From Gymnothorax reevesii (Eukaryota > Chordata > Actinopteri > Anguilliformes > Muraenidae), in contig CM056574.1 of the NCBI GenBank assembly GCA_029721435.1, forward strand, positions 5,077,501 through 5,141,500: DNA of 64,000 nt, read 5' to 3'. The position numbers and the translations under genes were made by a program. Each line of letters opens with the position of its first letter. Within the stretch, counting starts at the first letter, position 1. The notes under the pieces are model-generated. The model was not told the DNA's origin, made no database searches, and worked only from the letters and a program-made list of their open reading frames with translations. Positions 28,101-37,263 of the stretch are shown here, piece after piece.

Positions 28101-30516
28101 TTTATTCAAATTAATTGTATGTATTTTCATCCTTGCAATCTAACATTGAAGCATAATGTTTGACCATCATCAGCATGTCTTGTAGCGTTTCACGCAAAAT
28201 GAATGGCAAGGTACCTTGTCAGGGATGTCCAAATCTTCTTTGTTGAACTGGATCTTAAGGAAAGCAATAGAAACTTCAAGTTTGGTTTTCAAATTGATCG
28301 TTACACTCTGCAAAACTCTGATCCATTTATAACATTAAAACGACAGAGAAATTGCAGACACGCTACCCTGCCAGCAGCATTTGGAATGTTTGTTCAGATC
28401 TAGAGAAACTGCTACCATAGAAATGTGACATTACTCTTCGGCTTTCTATTTGCGCGACCATAGACTGTATAAAAAGATGAACGAAGCAACCATGACGTCA
28501 CCCATTGGTTTCAGCATAAAATTTAGGAAGCTTCAATTTTGGAGATTTGAACTGCGCCATTTTGTCATTTTGAAACCAAATGTGATTCCTATTGGACGAG
28601 AGAGTGAATAGAAGGTCCAGGGAGGAGTGAAGGGTGGATCTATGGGTGGATCTGACTGTATCTGACAAGGACCAGAGGATAGCCACGCCCCTAAAGCATA
28701 TTCTGACTTTATCCTTCATTCTTGTCTATTTGGGACCATAATTTACAAAAATGAACATCATGATATATTGAAGGAGACTTGAAACTTGCAATAGATACGA
28801 TAAAATAATGCGTAAGATCGCTATTGAAATAATAAATCAGGTGAGAAAGTATGGTCATTTTCTCATAGACATCTGATGGACTGAACTTCTTTCTGCAACC
28901 TCAGACGTCGCAATCTGTTGGCCATTAAATAGAATGCCATTTTTAGAGTTTTCAGCATTGGCCTCAGTTTTTATCCCTGGGCACTGCATCCATCTTTTTG
29001 TACAGTCTATCTGCGTGACTCAGCAATTGTTTACCAATGTGACAGCACCTAATAACAAGGACCAAACAAAACCCAAGTAGAAGCATGCTCTCTTGAAGTA
29101 TAAAGGCTTACATACACTACAGGCCAAAACTTTGGGGCCACCCTCAGATTTTAAAAAAAATCACACATCAACTGTTCTTTCCTTATTTTTTGCACATGAG
29201 ATGACACAAAATATGGGATATATAAAATATCAGAAGCCAATAGGTTTTGGGTGAATCTCAGGCCTCAGCCCACATTTTAAAGCTGTCTTGACTGATTGTT
29301 CACTGACCAATTATTTTTTATAATTGAGTTCCAATACCTTTGTGTTAAAATTGTTCACGTCCTTTTTTTGGGGGGGGGGATGCATTCCCCAAAACCAAAG
29401 GGTCACATTGCACATTGCACCATGAAAAATCTGAGGGTGGCCCCAAACTCTTGGCATGTTGTGTATGTGACCTCTGGAGAAATGGTAGACAACACAAAAC
29501 ATACATTGGCGGTGAACACATTTTCAATCGGTTAAATTCTTAACGGCAATTATCAATTAATGATTGCCATTAATATTCCTTGTTGCCTTTATTATTTTTG
29601 TAAAATACTGGATTTTTAGATGGGCATGTCATTAATGCGCTGCTGTGGGTGTAAAATTCAATGGTCTGAAAGTAAAATTCCTGCCAGGATTTTTTTGCAA
29701 ATTATAACTTTTAGCTTGGCAAAACTATTTACTAAGGAAGGATTTACTTTCAGGATCTGGGCTCTTTACACCTCTGCACACAATTCTCTCCTCACAGAAC
29801 AGAGTGCTCAGGCAGAGAGGGAGCGGCAGAGAGCTGAGGCAGCCAAAGAACAGCAGAGGGCGCTGGAGAGGAGAGTCAATGATATTGAAAGGGCCCGCGA
29901 GGAGAATGAAAGACAGCTGCTGGAGAAAATGGAAAGGGACCAAGAAGCACTACGAGAGGAACACCAGAGAGTCTTGGACCAGAGACTGAGGGTAGGGTAT
30001 TAACATAACACTGCTACACAGAGCTTTCTCCTGGGAAGGAAATTACATTTTCAGAAGGGGGAAATATTTGTCCCCATAATTTGCTAAAATCCAGGGGAAT
30101 TTCAAAAGAAGTAGGGGCAAATGACAAAATGATACTTCGGCTTTTTGCTTTGTTGGAGGCCAAGAGGGAAAAACAGTCGAAAGGAAAGAGCCCGTGATAG
30201 CTCTAGTGATGGGCATCAAATTTCAACTACTTTGCCTGAAATGCATCCCAATATTGGAAAATATTTTCTCCAATATACTTTACTAGAGCTTCTGTACTGT
30301 TATAACAAACCCACAAGCATGCAGGATGTATTGGGTGGAAGCCTAAATACATTTTTTCAACATCACCCATGTTTACCTCTGCAGGAGGAGCGAGCCCTTT
30401 TGGAGCAGGGGTACGAGAGGAAGGCAGAGCAGTTGAACAGAGAGATCCAGCAACTGCGTGGGCAAATATCTGCTCCGAGCAAGAAAAAAAAAGGGGGATC
30501 TTGTGTCATTTCCTGA
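1250..30516 (+). CDS. gbp1: Gene A: guanylate-binding protein (GBP1-like), 10 coding exons, 587 aa, CaaX-terminated
   Basis: Exons: 1250-1424, 1579-1706, 5874-5983, 7118-7311, 19423-19665, 19908-20188, 24489-24692, 25069-25171, 29798-29991 and 30385-30516. All junctions are GT-AG, the phases agree, and the total is 1764 nt (587 aa plus stop), close to human GBP1 (592 aa). GBPs are interferon-induced large GTPases of the dynamin superfamily. They hydrolyse GTP to GDP and GMP, oligomerise, and coat pathogen-containing vacuoles or cytosolic microbes. Visible motifs are the P-loop GLYRTGKS (40-47, with the GBP-type Arg43), switch Thr70, G3 DTEG (92-95) and G4 RD (175-176). The large G domain runs to about residue 290. 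A helical middle domain follows to about 480, then a charged coiled-coil effector domain and the tail [11 protein letters not shown], a polybasic patch plus CaaX prenylation box. The ATG at 1250 has A at -3 and matches family starts. Intron 4 is 12.1 kb because of nested transposons. The gene looks functional. Confidence 0.92.
1579..1706 (+). CDS. gbp1: Gene A exon 2 (switch I and G3)
   Basis: Encodes residues 59-101: [14 protein letters not shown] with switch Thr70, then [12 protein letters not shown] with the G3 motif. Acceptor ctctctgcag, donor gaaaag|gtaagc. Phase 1 in, phase 0 out. Confidence 0.92.
1834..1868. repeat. (TTTC)n microsatellite
   Basis: About eight TTTC units in a row inside the interspersed repeat. 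Confidence 0.9.
1932..2384 (+). mobile_element. possible solo LTR inside the intron-2 repeat
   Basis: The phrase aaatttggcac is interrupted by a segment starting TGTCATGG. It contains a TATA-like ctatttaag near 2050 and ends near CCTAAGCA, after which the host repeat seems to resume. The TG...CA ends and promoter-like core suggest a solo LTR, but no clear target-site duplication is seen. Confidence 0.3.
4012..4156. repeat. (TG)n microsatellites
   Basis: TG runs at 4012-4066 and 4126-4156, separated by related degenerate sequence. Open frames here are only Cys-Val or Thr-His repeats. Confidence 0.95.
4288..4660. repeat. two tandem copies of a 'cccccgccaacac' interspersed repeat
   Basis: The sequence tatcccccaccaacac...gtccgtccttccgtcc...agataaaggggacagcttta occurs at 4288-4500 and again, shortened, at 4510-4660. 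It has no coding content. Confidence 0.6.
4960..5540. mobile_element. MITE-like insertion shared by genes A and C
   Basis: A non-coding element ending ataatgggggcactttaatg. It is also present at 61722-62340 in the same intron of gene C, so it predates the A/C duplication. Confidence 0.5.
5874..5983 (+). CDS. gbp1: Gene A exon 3
   Basis: Encodes [16 protein letters not shown]... through VMSL plus two bases. The acceptor is ccataag rather than the cag seen in gene C but keeps AG. Donor ctaca|gtatcc. Confidence 0.9.
6605..6846 (-). mobile_element. CR1-type LINE 3' fragment
   Basis: Related to the 3' end of the LINE at 52152-53545 (shared phrase actcaagtctgctcttgaaaa-like; aacataacatgacatgag). 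It is also present at 63431-63590 in gene C, so the insertion predates the duplication. Confidence 0.65.
7118..7311 (+). CDS. gbp1: Gene A exon 4 (G4 region)
   Basis: Encodes [12 protein letters not shown]... through [12 protein letters not shown] (G4-type Arg175-Asp176) to LKLKS. Acceptor cgtacag, donor aagcg|gtaata. It joins exon 5 across a 12.1-kb intron. Confidence 0.92.
7312..8439. other. intron 4, part without recognised features
   Basis: AT-rich intronic DNA. The only structure noted is a near-perfect 30-bp direct repeat at 8021-8050 and 8090-8119 (tagtcattaccattaccc...). I see no gene. Confidence 0.5.
8440..10600 (-). mobile_element. decayed non-LTR retrotransposon (endonuclease/RT LINE)
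   Basis: On the minus strand, from about 10600 down to 8440, broken frames spell a LINE polyprotein: a linker before the RT, then [37 protein letters not shown], a thumb region with [12 protein letters not shown] and GHIVRG, and a C-terminus ending [10 protein letters not shown]. The frames are separated by stops and frameshifts, so it is dead. The clade (RTE or I-like) is not certain. Confidence 0.75.
10620..13285 (+). mobile_element. L2-type LINE fragment, split by a DNA element
   Basis: Decayed plus-strand frames match the fish L2 (Maui-like) RT: the [11 protein letters not shown] region, [23 protein letters not shown], then after the interruption [17 protein letters not shown]. The tail includes cagcactttggtcgactgtg, typical of the L2 3' end. 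The coding part is split at 11765-12819 by a TTAA-type insertion and resumes in register. Confidence 0.75.
11765..12819. mobile_element. 1.06-kb TIR element inserted in the L2
   Basis: Starts aggtgccctgtgtaa and ends ttacacagggcacct, a 15-bp perfect inverted repeat. The flanks are ctaa (11761-11764) and ttaa (12820-12823). Ends and target resemble the element at 365-762. There is no coding frame. Confidence 0.7.
14227..15350 (-). pseudogene. decayed 'DNIDHNP' family transposon protein
   Basis: Two minus-strand frames form one broken protein. The first (15350-14886) contains [25 protein letters not shown] and [14 protein letters not shown]. After a one-base frame change it continues as [14 protein letters not shown] near 14900-14860. 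Following a further break, the second frame (14841-14227) contains [13 protein letters not shown] and ends in a Cys-rich tail ([13 protein letters not shown]). From memory this matches a multicopy protein family of unknown function found in fish and invertebrates; I cannot name the transposase superfamily. Its position between long inverted repeats suggests it is the element's own gene. The N-terminus is missing where the LINE inserted. Confidence 0.6.
15318..18481 (-). mobile_element. nearly intact jockey/CR1-group LINE (Rex-like)
   Basis: On the minus strand one frame runs from 18481 through an endonuclease ([37 protein letters not shown]) to the RT. It is interrupted only by a TAG at about 17963 where TETW is expected. 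A single frameshift near 16330 leads into [19 protein letters not shown] and KFADDAAL, and the C-terminal part continues to about 15690. A further piece ([11 protein letters not shown], 15366-15578) lies in another frame. The 3' end at about 15318 carries ttatc repeats typical of LINE tails. Confidence 0.8.
19423..19665 (+). CDS. gbp1: Gene A exon 5 (end of G domain)
   Basis: Encodes [28 protein letters not shown]... to GGITVTGS. Acceptor cctgtag, donor gagcc|gtaagt. Same length (243 nt) as exon 5 of gene B. Confidence 0.92.
19908..20188 (+). CDS. gbp1: Gene A exon 6 (middle domain)
   Basis: Encodes [25 protein letters not shown]... to EELM, the start of the helical middle domain. Acceptor tctccag, donor aatg|gtttgt (a weak donor). 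Confidence 0.9.
22085..23320. repeat. interspersed repeat also found at the window end
   Basis: The left part (aagaaccaagcagtgcagta, cccccgcagggcagaaggca) recurs at 63894-64000. It is rich in ggcaaaaacagg-like phrases and may be the non-coding part of an LTR-type element. Classification is unsure. Confidence 0.5.
24287..24385. repeat. 99-bp palindromic MITE-like hairpin
   Basis: Starts catacatgccaactctaccgc and ends with the inverse ggtggagttggcatgtatg. Confidence 0.6.
24489..24692 (+). CDS. gbp1: Gene A exon 7 (middle domain)
   Basis: Exactly 68 codons, [14 protein letters not shown]... to TLNKGVK. Acceptor gggcag, donor gtgaag|gtaacc. Phase 0 at both ends. Confidence 0.92.
25069..25171 (+). 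CDS. gbp1: Gene A exon 8
   Basis: Encodes [16 protein letters not shown]... to RRLE plus one base (103 nt). This length is identical to exon 8 of gene B. Confidence 0.9.
25975..26013. repeat. (CA)n/(CG)n microsatellite
   Basis: Alternating acacac and cgcgcg run. Confidence 0.85.
29117..29465. mobile_element. Tc1-like MITE
   Basis: Ends are inverted copies sharing tttggggccaccctcagatt (at about 29130 and, reversed, about 29440). The outer acactacaggccaaaa resembles teleost Tc1 termini. It is about 350 bp with no transposase. Confidence 0.65.
29798..29991 (+). CDS. gbp1: Gene A exon 9 (coiled coil)
   Basis: Encodes a highly charged helix, [20 protein letters not shown]... to VLDQRLR, corresponding to the long alpha-12 helix of the GTPase effector domain. 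Acceptor ctcacag, donor tgagg|gtaggg. Gene B's matching exon is far shorter. Confidence 0.9.
30385..30516 (+). CDS. gbp1: Gene A exon 10 (CaaX tail)
   Basis: Encodes [13 protein letters not shown]... [14 protein letters not shown] and TGA. CVIS is a CaaX box with terminal Ser, which favours farnesylation, preceded by four lysines. Acceptor tctgcag. Confidence 0.92.
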   Translation, partial: EERALLEQGYERKAEQLNREIQQLRGQISAPSKKKKGGSCVIS

Positions 30517-30664
30517 GTGCAAGAGTCACGTGCCAAAAAAAAAAATGGACTTTGAGACACTTAGTAATTAGGCCTGTGCCTGTCAAGTGCGCATTTCCTT
30601 CCTGCATAAAATGTTTCCATCCAGCTTTTCCTGGACATTACAGTATTGGCATGATTTATCTGTG

Positions 30665-30670
30665 AATAAA
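30665..30670 (+). other. candidate polyadenylation signal of gene A
   Basis: AATAAA lies about 150 bases after the stop codon of gene A, the first such hexamer downstream. Confidence 0.5.
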
Positions 30671-30699
30671 TGCAGATTTTAAGGTTTGCTGGGAACTTC

Positions 30700-31630
30700 A
30701 GCAAGCTTCAACAGGGCTTGCTGGAGTCTTCATAAAAGTAAAAACATGAATCTGATTGGACATAGTTGAGAATTAAGTTGAGAATTAAGTATATTGCAGT
30801 GGAATCACAAATGCTTGGGACTAAAAGGTGGGCAAGAATTGTACACGACAGCGATACATGCTATTCTGTTCGGTGTTTTTTTTCTTTGCTTGTTTAGCTT
30901 TTCTGGATTTATGCGTGGGATCGACACCCGATGACCTCAATCACAAGCCTGTGATGTTCATGTTGCAAGACTGTATTTACTATAGATATAGAAGAGTCAT
31001 TTTATATCTACCGTAGATATGGAATTGTTGGTTTGGTTTTTACAAGAAGTGGTCTATGCAGTTTTCATATATTATTCCCTATATTTATGTAAGGCATAAT
31101 TGCTGGCATAAAGTGTTAACAAAGGATGTGTATATGTGCTGATTTAATTTTGTGCTGTTATGGAAAAAATAATATCATTAAAAGTATTGCTGAAAATGCG
31201 TTCATGCTTGTTTGTTCAGAGAAACTGAGAAAGCTGAATTCTAAGACTTACAATGTGCAACTCTTGTTGCTTACATTTTTATGGCATTTTTAATCTGCTC
31301 ATTCATTATGTAGGATCGGTGTAGGTATGGTGGCTGTGGAGGGACAATAAGTGAGTGAGTGCCGCAACTGAATGTGGCGGAAACTGTTTGAAATTGCTGT
31401 GATGAAGACACACAATCCTACAGAGGCCTCTGTCCTTAAAGAGGGACATGGTCACAACCTCCTCCGTCTCAAGTATTTTAACTCTCGGCACCCTGGGGCT
31501 TAAACACATCCTTGACAGAGTGGGTCATGCACAACCCACAATGCAGTGCCACGTATTTTTCCGTATTTTCTTGAGACCACACATCCTGCCACGGAAATTT
31601 GCGGACCTTTGTTGTCGCATGCAGATGATG
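30700..31630. other. intergenic region between genes A and B, left part
   Basis: AT-rich non-coding sequence. The part after about 31300 may be the 3' region of the minus-strand LINE that hosts the minisatellite, but I could not match it to a known LINE end. Confidence 0.4.
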
Positions 31631-34600
31631 ATGCCACTATCTATTGGTTTCGTTAGTAACATGCTTTTTTGTTTGGGCTACATGCATTTGCAGGTAGCTG
31701 GCCTGACACCAGTCCTGCAGTACAGTGACCTGGCTAAAGTAAGCCTCCTGACACCAGTCCTGCAGTACAGTGACCTGGCTAAAGTAAGCCTCCTGACACC
31801 AGTCCTGCAGTACAGTGACCTGGCTAAAGTAAGCCTCCTGACACCAGTCCTGCAGTACAGTGACCTGGCTAAAGTAAGCCTCCTGACACCAGTCCTGCAG
31901 TACAGTGACCTGGCTAAAGTAAGCCTCCTGACACCAGTCCTGCAGTACAGTGACCTGGCTAAAGTAAGCCTCCTGACACCAGTCCTGCAGTACAGTGACC
32001 TGGCTAAAGTAAGCCTCCTGACACCAGTCCTGCAGTACAGTGACCTGGCTAAAGTAAGCTTCCTGACACCAGTCCTGCAGTACAGTGACCTGGCTAAAGT
32101 AGGCCTCCTGACACCAGTCCTGCAGTACAGTGACCTGGCTAAAGTAAGCCTCCTGACACCAGTCCTGCAGTACAGTGACCTGGCTAAAGTAAGTCTCCTG
32201 ACACCAGTCCTGCAGTACAGTGACCTGGATAAAGAAAGCCTCCTGGCACCAGTCCTACAGTACAGTGACCTGGCTAAAGTAAGCCTCTTGACACCAGTCC
32301 TGCAGTACAGTGACCTGGCTAAAGTAAGCCTCCTGACACCAGTCCTGCAGTACAGTGACCTGGATAAAGTAAGCCTCCTGACACCAGTCCTGCAGTACAG
32401 TGACCTGGCTAAAGTAAGCCTCCTGACACCAGTCCTGCAGTACAGTGACCTGGATAAAGAAAGCCTCCTGACACCAGTCCTACAGTACAGTGACCTGGCT
32501 AAAGTAAGCCTCCTGACACCAGTCCTGCAGTACAGTGACCTGGCTAAAGTAAGCCTCCTAACACCAGTCCTGCAGTACAGTGACCTGGCTAAAGTAAGCC
32601 TCCTGACACCAGTCCTGCAGTACGGTGACCTGGCTAAAGTAAGCCTCCTAACACCAGTCCTGCAGTACAGTGACCTGGCTAAAGTAAGCCTCCTGACACC
32701 AGTCCTGCAGTACAGTGACCTGGCTAAAGTAAGCCTCCTGACGCCAGTCCTGCAGTACAGTGACCTGGCTAAAGTAAGCCTCCTGACACCAGTCCTGCAG
32801 TACAGTGGCCTGGCTAAAGAAAGCCTCCTGACACCAGTCCTACAGTACAGTGACCTGGCTAAAGTAAGCCTCCTGACACCAGTCCTGCAGTACAGTGACC
32901 TGGCTGAAGTAAGCCTCCTGACACCAGTCCTGCAGTACAGTGACCTGGATAAAGAAAGCCTCTTGACACCAGTCCTACAGTACAGTGACCTGGCTAAAGT
33001 AAGCCTCCTGACACCAGTCCTGCAGTACAGTGACCTGGATAAAGAAAGCCTCCTGACACCAGTCCTACAGTACAGTGACCTGGCTAAAGTAAGCCTCCTG
33101 ACACCAGTCCTGCAGTACAGTGACCTGGATAAAGTAGGCCTCCTGAGACCAGTCCTGCAGTACAGTGACCTGGCTAAAGTAAGCGTCCTGACACCAGTCC
33201 TGCAGTACAGTGACCTGGCTGAAGTAAGCCTCCTGACACCAGTCCTGCAGTTCAGTGACCTGGATAAAGTAAGCCTCCTGACACCAGTCCTGCAGTACAG
33301 TGACCTGGATAAAGTAAGCCTCCTGACACCAGTCCTGCAGTACAGTGACCTGGCTGAAGTAAGCCTCCTGACACCAGTCCTGCAGTACAGTGACCTGGAT
33401 GAAGTAAGCCTCCTGACACCAGTCCTGCAGTACAGTGACCTGGCTCAAGTAAGCCTCCTGACACCAGTCCTGCAGTACAGTGACCTGGATAAAGTAGGCC
33501 TCCTGAGACCAGTCCTGCAGTACAGTGACCTGGCTAAATAAGCGTCCTGACACCAGTCCTGCAGTACAGTAACCTGGCTGAAGTAAGCCTCCTGACACCA
33601 GTCCTGCAGTTCAGTGACCTGGATAAAGTAAGCCTCCTGACACCAGTCTTGCAATACTGTGACCTGGCTAAAGTAAGCCTCCTGACACCAGTCCTGCAGT
33701 ACAGTGACCTGGATAAAGTAAGTCTCCTGACACCAGTCCTGCAGTACAGTGACCTGGATAAAGTAAGCCTCCTGACACCAGTCCTGCAGTACAGTGACCT
33801 GGCTGAAGTAAGCCTCCTGACACCAGTCCTGCAGTACAGTGACCTGGCTGAAGTAAGCCTCCTGACACCAGTCCTGCAGTTCAGTGACCTGGATAAAGTA
33901 AGCCTCCTGACACCAGTCCTGCAATACTGTGACCTTGCTAAAGTAAGCCTCCTGACACCAGTCCTGCAGTACAGTGACCTGGATAAAGTAAGCCACCTGA
34001 CACCAGTCCTGCAGTACAGTGACCTGGATAAAGAAAGCCTCCTGACACCAGTCCTGCAGTACAGTGACCTGGATAAAGAAAGCCTCCTGACACCAGTCCT
34101 ACAGTACAGTGACCTGGCTGAAGTAAGCCTCCTGACACCAGTCCTGCAGTACAGTGACCTGGCTAAAGTAATCCTCCTGACACCAGTCCTGCAGTACAGT
34201 GACCTGGATAAAGAAAGCCTCCTGACACCAGTCCTGCAGTACAGTGACCTGGCTAAAGTAAGCCTCCTGACACCAGTCCTGCAGTACAGTGACCTGGATA
34301 AAGTAGGCCTCCTGACACCAGTCCTGCAGTACAGTGACCTGGATAAAGTAAGCCTCCTGACACCAGTCCTGCAGTACAGTGACCTGGCTGAAGTAAGCCT
34401 CCTGACACCAGTTCTGCAGTTCAGTGACCTGGATAAAGAAAGCCTCCTGACACCAGTCCTACAGTACAGTGACCTGGCTAAAGTAAGCCTCCTGACACCA
34501 GTCCTGCAGTACAGTGACCTGGATAAAGTAGGCCTCCTGAGACCAGTCCTGCAGTACAGTGACCTGGCTAAAGTAAGCGTCCTGACACCAGTCCTGCAGT

Positions 34601-36430
34601 ACAGTGACCTGGCTGAAGTAAGCCTCCTGACACCAGTCCTGCAGTTCAGTGACCTGGATAAAGTAAGCCTCCTGACACCAGTCCTGCAGTACAGTGACCT
34701 GGATAAAGTAAGCCTCCTGACACCAGTCCTGCAGTACAGTGACCTGGCTGAAGTAAGCCTCCTGACACCAGTCCTGCAGTACAGTGACCTGGATAAAGTA
34801 AGCCTCCTGACACCAGTCCTGCAGTACAGTGACCTGGCTCAAGTAAGCCTCCTGACACCAGTCCTGCAGTACAGTGACCTGGATAAAGTAGGCCTCCTGA
34901 GACCAGTCCTGCAGTACAGTGACCTGGCTAAAGTAAGCGTCCTGACACCAGTCCTGCAGTACAGTGACCTGGCTGAAGTAAGCCTCCTGACACCAGTCCT
35001 GCAGTTCAGTGACCTGGATAAAGTAAGCCTCCTGACACCAGTCTTGCAATACTGTGACCTGGCTAAAGTAAGCCTCCTGACACCAGTCCTGCAGTACAGT
35101 GACCTGGATAAAGTAAGTCTCCTGACACCAGTCCTGCAGTACAGTGACCTGGATAAAGTAAGCCTCCTGACACCAGTCCTGCAGTACAGTGACCTGGCTG
35201 AAGTAAGCCTCCTGACACCAGTCCTGCAGTACAGTGACCTGGCTGAAGTAAGCCTCCTGACACCAGTCCTGCAGTTCAGTGACCTGGATAAAGTAAGCCT
35301 CCTGACACCAGTCCTGCAGTACAGTGACCTGGATAAAGAAAGCCTCCTGACACCAGTCCTGCAGTACAGTGACCTGGATAAAGAAAGCCTCCTGACACCA
35401 GTCCTACAGTACAGTGACCTGGCTGAAGTAAGCCTCCTGACACCAGTCCTGCAGTACAGTGACCTGGCTAAAGTAATCCTCCTGACACCAGTCCTGCAGT
35501 ACAGTGACCTGGATAAAGAAAGCCTCCTGACACCAGTCCTGCAGTACAGTGACCTGGCTAAAGTAAGCCTCCTGACACCAGTCCTGCAGTACAGTGACCT
35601 GGATAAAGTAGGCCTCCTGACACCAGTCCTGCAGTACAGTGACCTGGATAAAGTAAGCCTCCTGACACCAGTCCTGCAGTACAGTGACCTGGCTGAAGTA
35701 AGCCTCCTGACACCAGTCCTGCAGTACAGTGACCTGGCTGAAGTAAGCCTCCTGACACCAGTCCTGCAGTTCAGTGACCTGGATAAAGTAAGCCTCCTGA
35801 CACCAGTCCTGCAATACTGTGACCTGGCTAAAGTAAGCCTCCTGACACCAGTCCTGCAGTACAGTGACCTGGATAAAGTAAGCCTCCTGACACCAGTCCT
35901 GCAGTACAGTGACCTGGCTGAAGTAAGCCTCCTGACACCAGTCCTGCAGTACTGTGACCTGGCTAAAGTAAGCCTCCTGACACCAGTCCTGCAGTACAGT
36001 GACCTGGCTAAAGTAAGCCTCCTGACACCAGTCCTGCAGTACAGTGACCTGACTAAAGTAAGCCTCCTGACACCAGTCCTGCTGTACAGTGACCTGGCTG
36101 AAGTAAGCCTCCTCACCCACAGAGTTGTCTTCCCGAAGAAGACCACCCAGAGCCAAATCATCGGCATACATAAAAAGCTTGACATTATTACTGTGAACGG
36201 ACATTTCATTAGGGCAAATGGAAAACAGAAGTGGTGACAGCGCACAGATTTGGGCTGCCCCAGTGTTCAGAACAGTGTCATCTGAATTCACCCAATTCAT
36301 CAGAAGTCTCTGACGCCGGTCAGTTAAAAAGCCTCTGATCCAATAGATAAGGACACCATTTATGTTCATCTTAAAAAGTTGTTCCAAAAGAGTATCAATT
36401 TGCGTAGTATTACAAGCAGAACTTAGATAC
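31630..36430 (-). mobile_element. LINE reverse-transcriptase fragment expanded by an internal minisatellite
   Basis: Reading the minus strand from 36430: SSACNTTQIDTLLEQLF, then IYWIRGFLTDRRQR, ALSPLLFSI, and the catalytic-box variant MYADDLAL (about 36168-36145). This runs into GLLREDNSVGEEAYFSQVTVQQDWC and then about 98 copies of QEAYFSQVTVLQDWC. After the last copy, at 31700, the frame continues WCQASYLQMHVAQTKKHV before a stop. That matches what follows YADD in fish LINEs (W-C-x-x-S-x-L-x-x-N-V-x-x-T-K), so the array lies inside one RT frame. The 5' end is truncated near 36430. Confidence 0.8.
31701..36113. repeat. 45-bp minisatellite, about 98 copies
   Basis: The unit starts acaccagtcctgcagtacag and continues tgacctggctaaagtaagcc and tcctg. 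Because 45 is a multiple of three, frames stay open on both strands, giving plus-strand frames of 697 and 862 codons and long minus-strand ones. These are artefacts of the repeat. A one-base deletion at about 33538 (aaataagc for aaagtaagc) separates the two plus-strand frames. Units vary mainly at gct/gat and aaa/gaa/caa. The left third is the most homogeneous. Confidence 0.97.
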
Positions 36431-37263
36431 TTATTGAACCCTCAGAGCGCAGAAATATTTTTAAAAAAATTCATTCTTATGCTGTTGAAAACTTATCATG
36501 TGGCAACTTGATAGGTGTTCTTTTTTTTTTTTATAGCTCTGATTTTGATGTCTTACATCACTGACCAACAATAGCAGCATTTAGTGCTTCAAGAAAAAAA
36601 GAAATAGACGCTTTCCCTTTAAGGAAATTTGAAAGTGAAGGAGCGTAAGTAAAACTGAAAGTAAAATATCTTTTATAACTCCCAGTCATTGCTCACAATT
36701 GCAGCAGTGAAGCCTGTACCTTTTAGAGGTGCTAAATATCTAAAGCTTAAACAACTACTGCTGAATGAAAAGGGACCAAATACAGATGAAAGGTAAATTT
36801 CGCAGTTATTACTGAATTCAATTTAAGTTTCCTTGGATATTGTGTGTTTGAAGACACCTGCTGTTTACAACTGCTGAGACCTGAAACCCTTTACTCTGCA
36901 CTTTTTATCAGGGCAATGTTCCATTTTTTACCAATAATATGCTGACCTTTAAGCTGCTTTCAGAAGTGTTTTGAGGCAGGAAGTTCTACAAGGCTTCTCT
37001 CAAATCAAACCAAGTGAGTGCACAGCCTCGAACAGGAAATGCTTCAGTGAACAGTAAAGAAAGGCATAGCTTTTGTTTGTTCTTTTTCAAACATGACCAA
37101 TTCTGGTGCTGGTTCATGGACATAGGTTTTTCTGTTTGAGTAATTTGACAGCCTCCTTTTACAATACCTCTGTTCCCAAATGAAGTTTTATCAGCGATAT
37201 GATTAATACACTATATTGACATATTTTTCTGGGGTGTGTCTGGATACAGGAAACTGAGATAAG
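36431..37263. other. 5' flank of gene B
   Basis: No gene is visible. It contains the ISRE-like cluster at 36624-36666. It is not similar to the flanks of genes A and C; homology begins only at the start codon. Confidence 0.5.
36624..36666 (+). promoter_or_regulatory. ISRE-like GAAA cluster upstream of gene B
   Basis: Contains gaaatttgaaagtgaa and, 12 bases on, aaaactgaaagtaaaa. These approximate the IRF/ISRE core GAAANNGAAA with one mismatch each, about 600 bp before the ATG. Interferon control is expected for GBPs, but the distance and imperfect matches make this tentative. Confidence 0.3.

Larger units (their letters stand above)
25172..29797. other. gene A intron 8
   Basis: 4.6 kb with no gene. 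It contains ggtgttagggtcc(g/a)aacgg direct copies at 25680 and 25848, a (CA/CG)n run near 25975-26013, and a Tc1-like MITE at 29117-29465. The GC-rich stretch 26100-26700 is compositionally odd, but I found no recognisable protein in it. Confidence 0.55.

Noticed and set aside
31448..36245. Very long plus-strand open frames (697 and 862 codons) and a 468-codon minus-strand frame
   Set aside because: They are read-through of a 45-bp repeat whose length is divisible by three. The composition is purely repetitive, and the only real homology is the flanking LINE RT on the minus strand.
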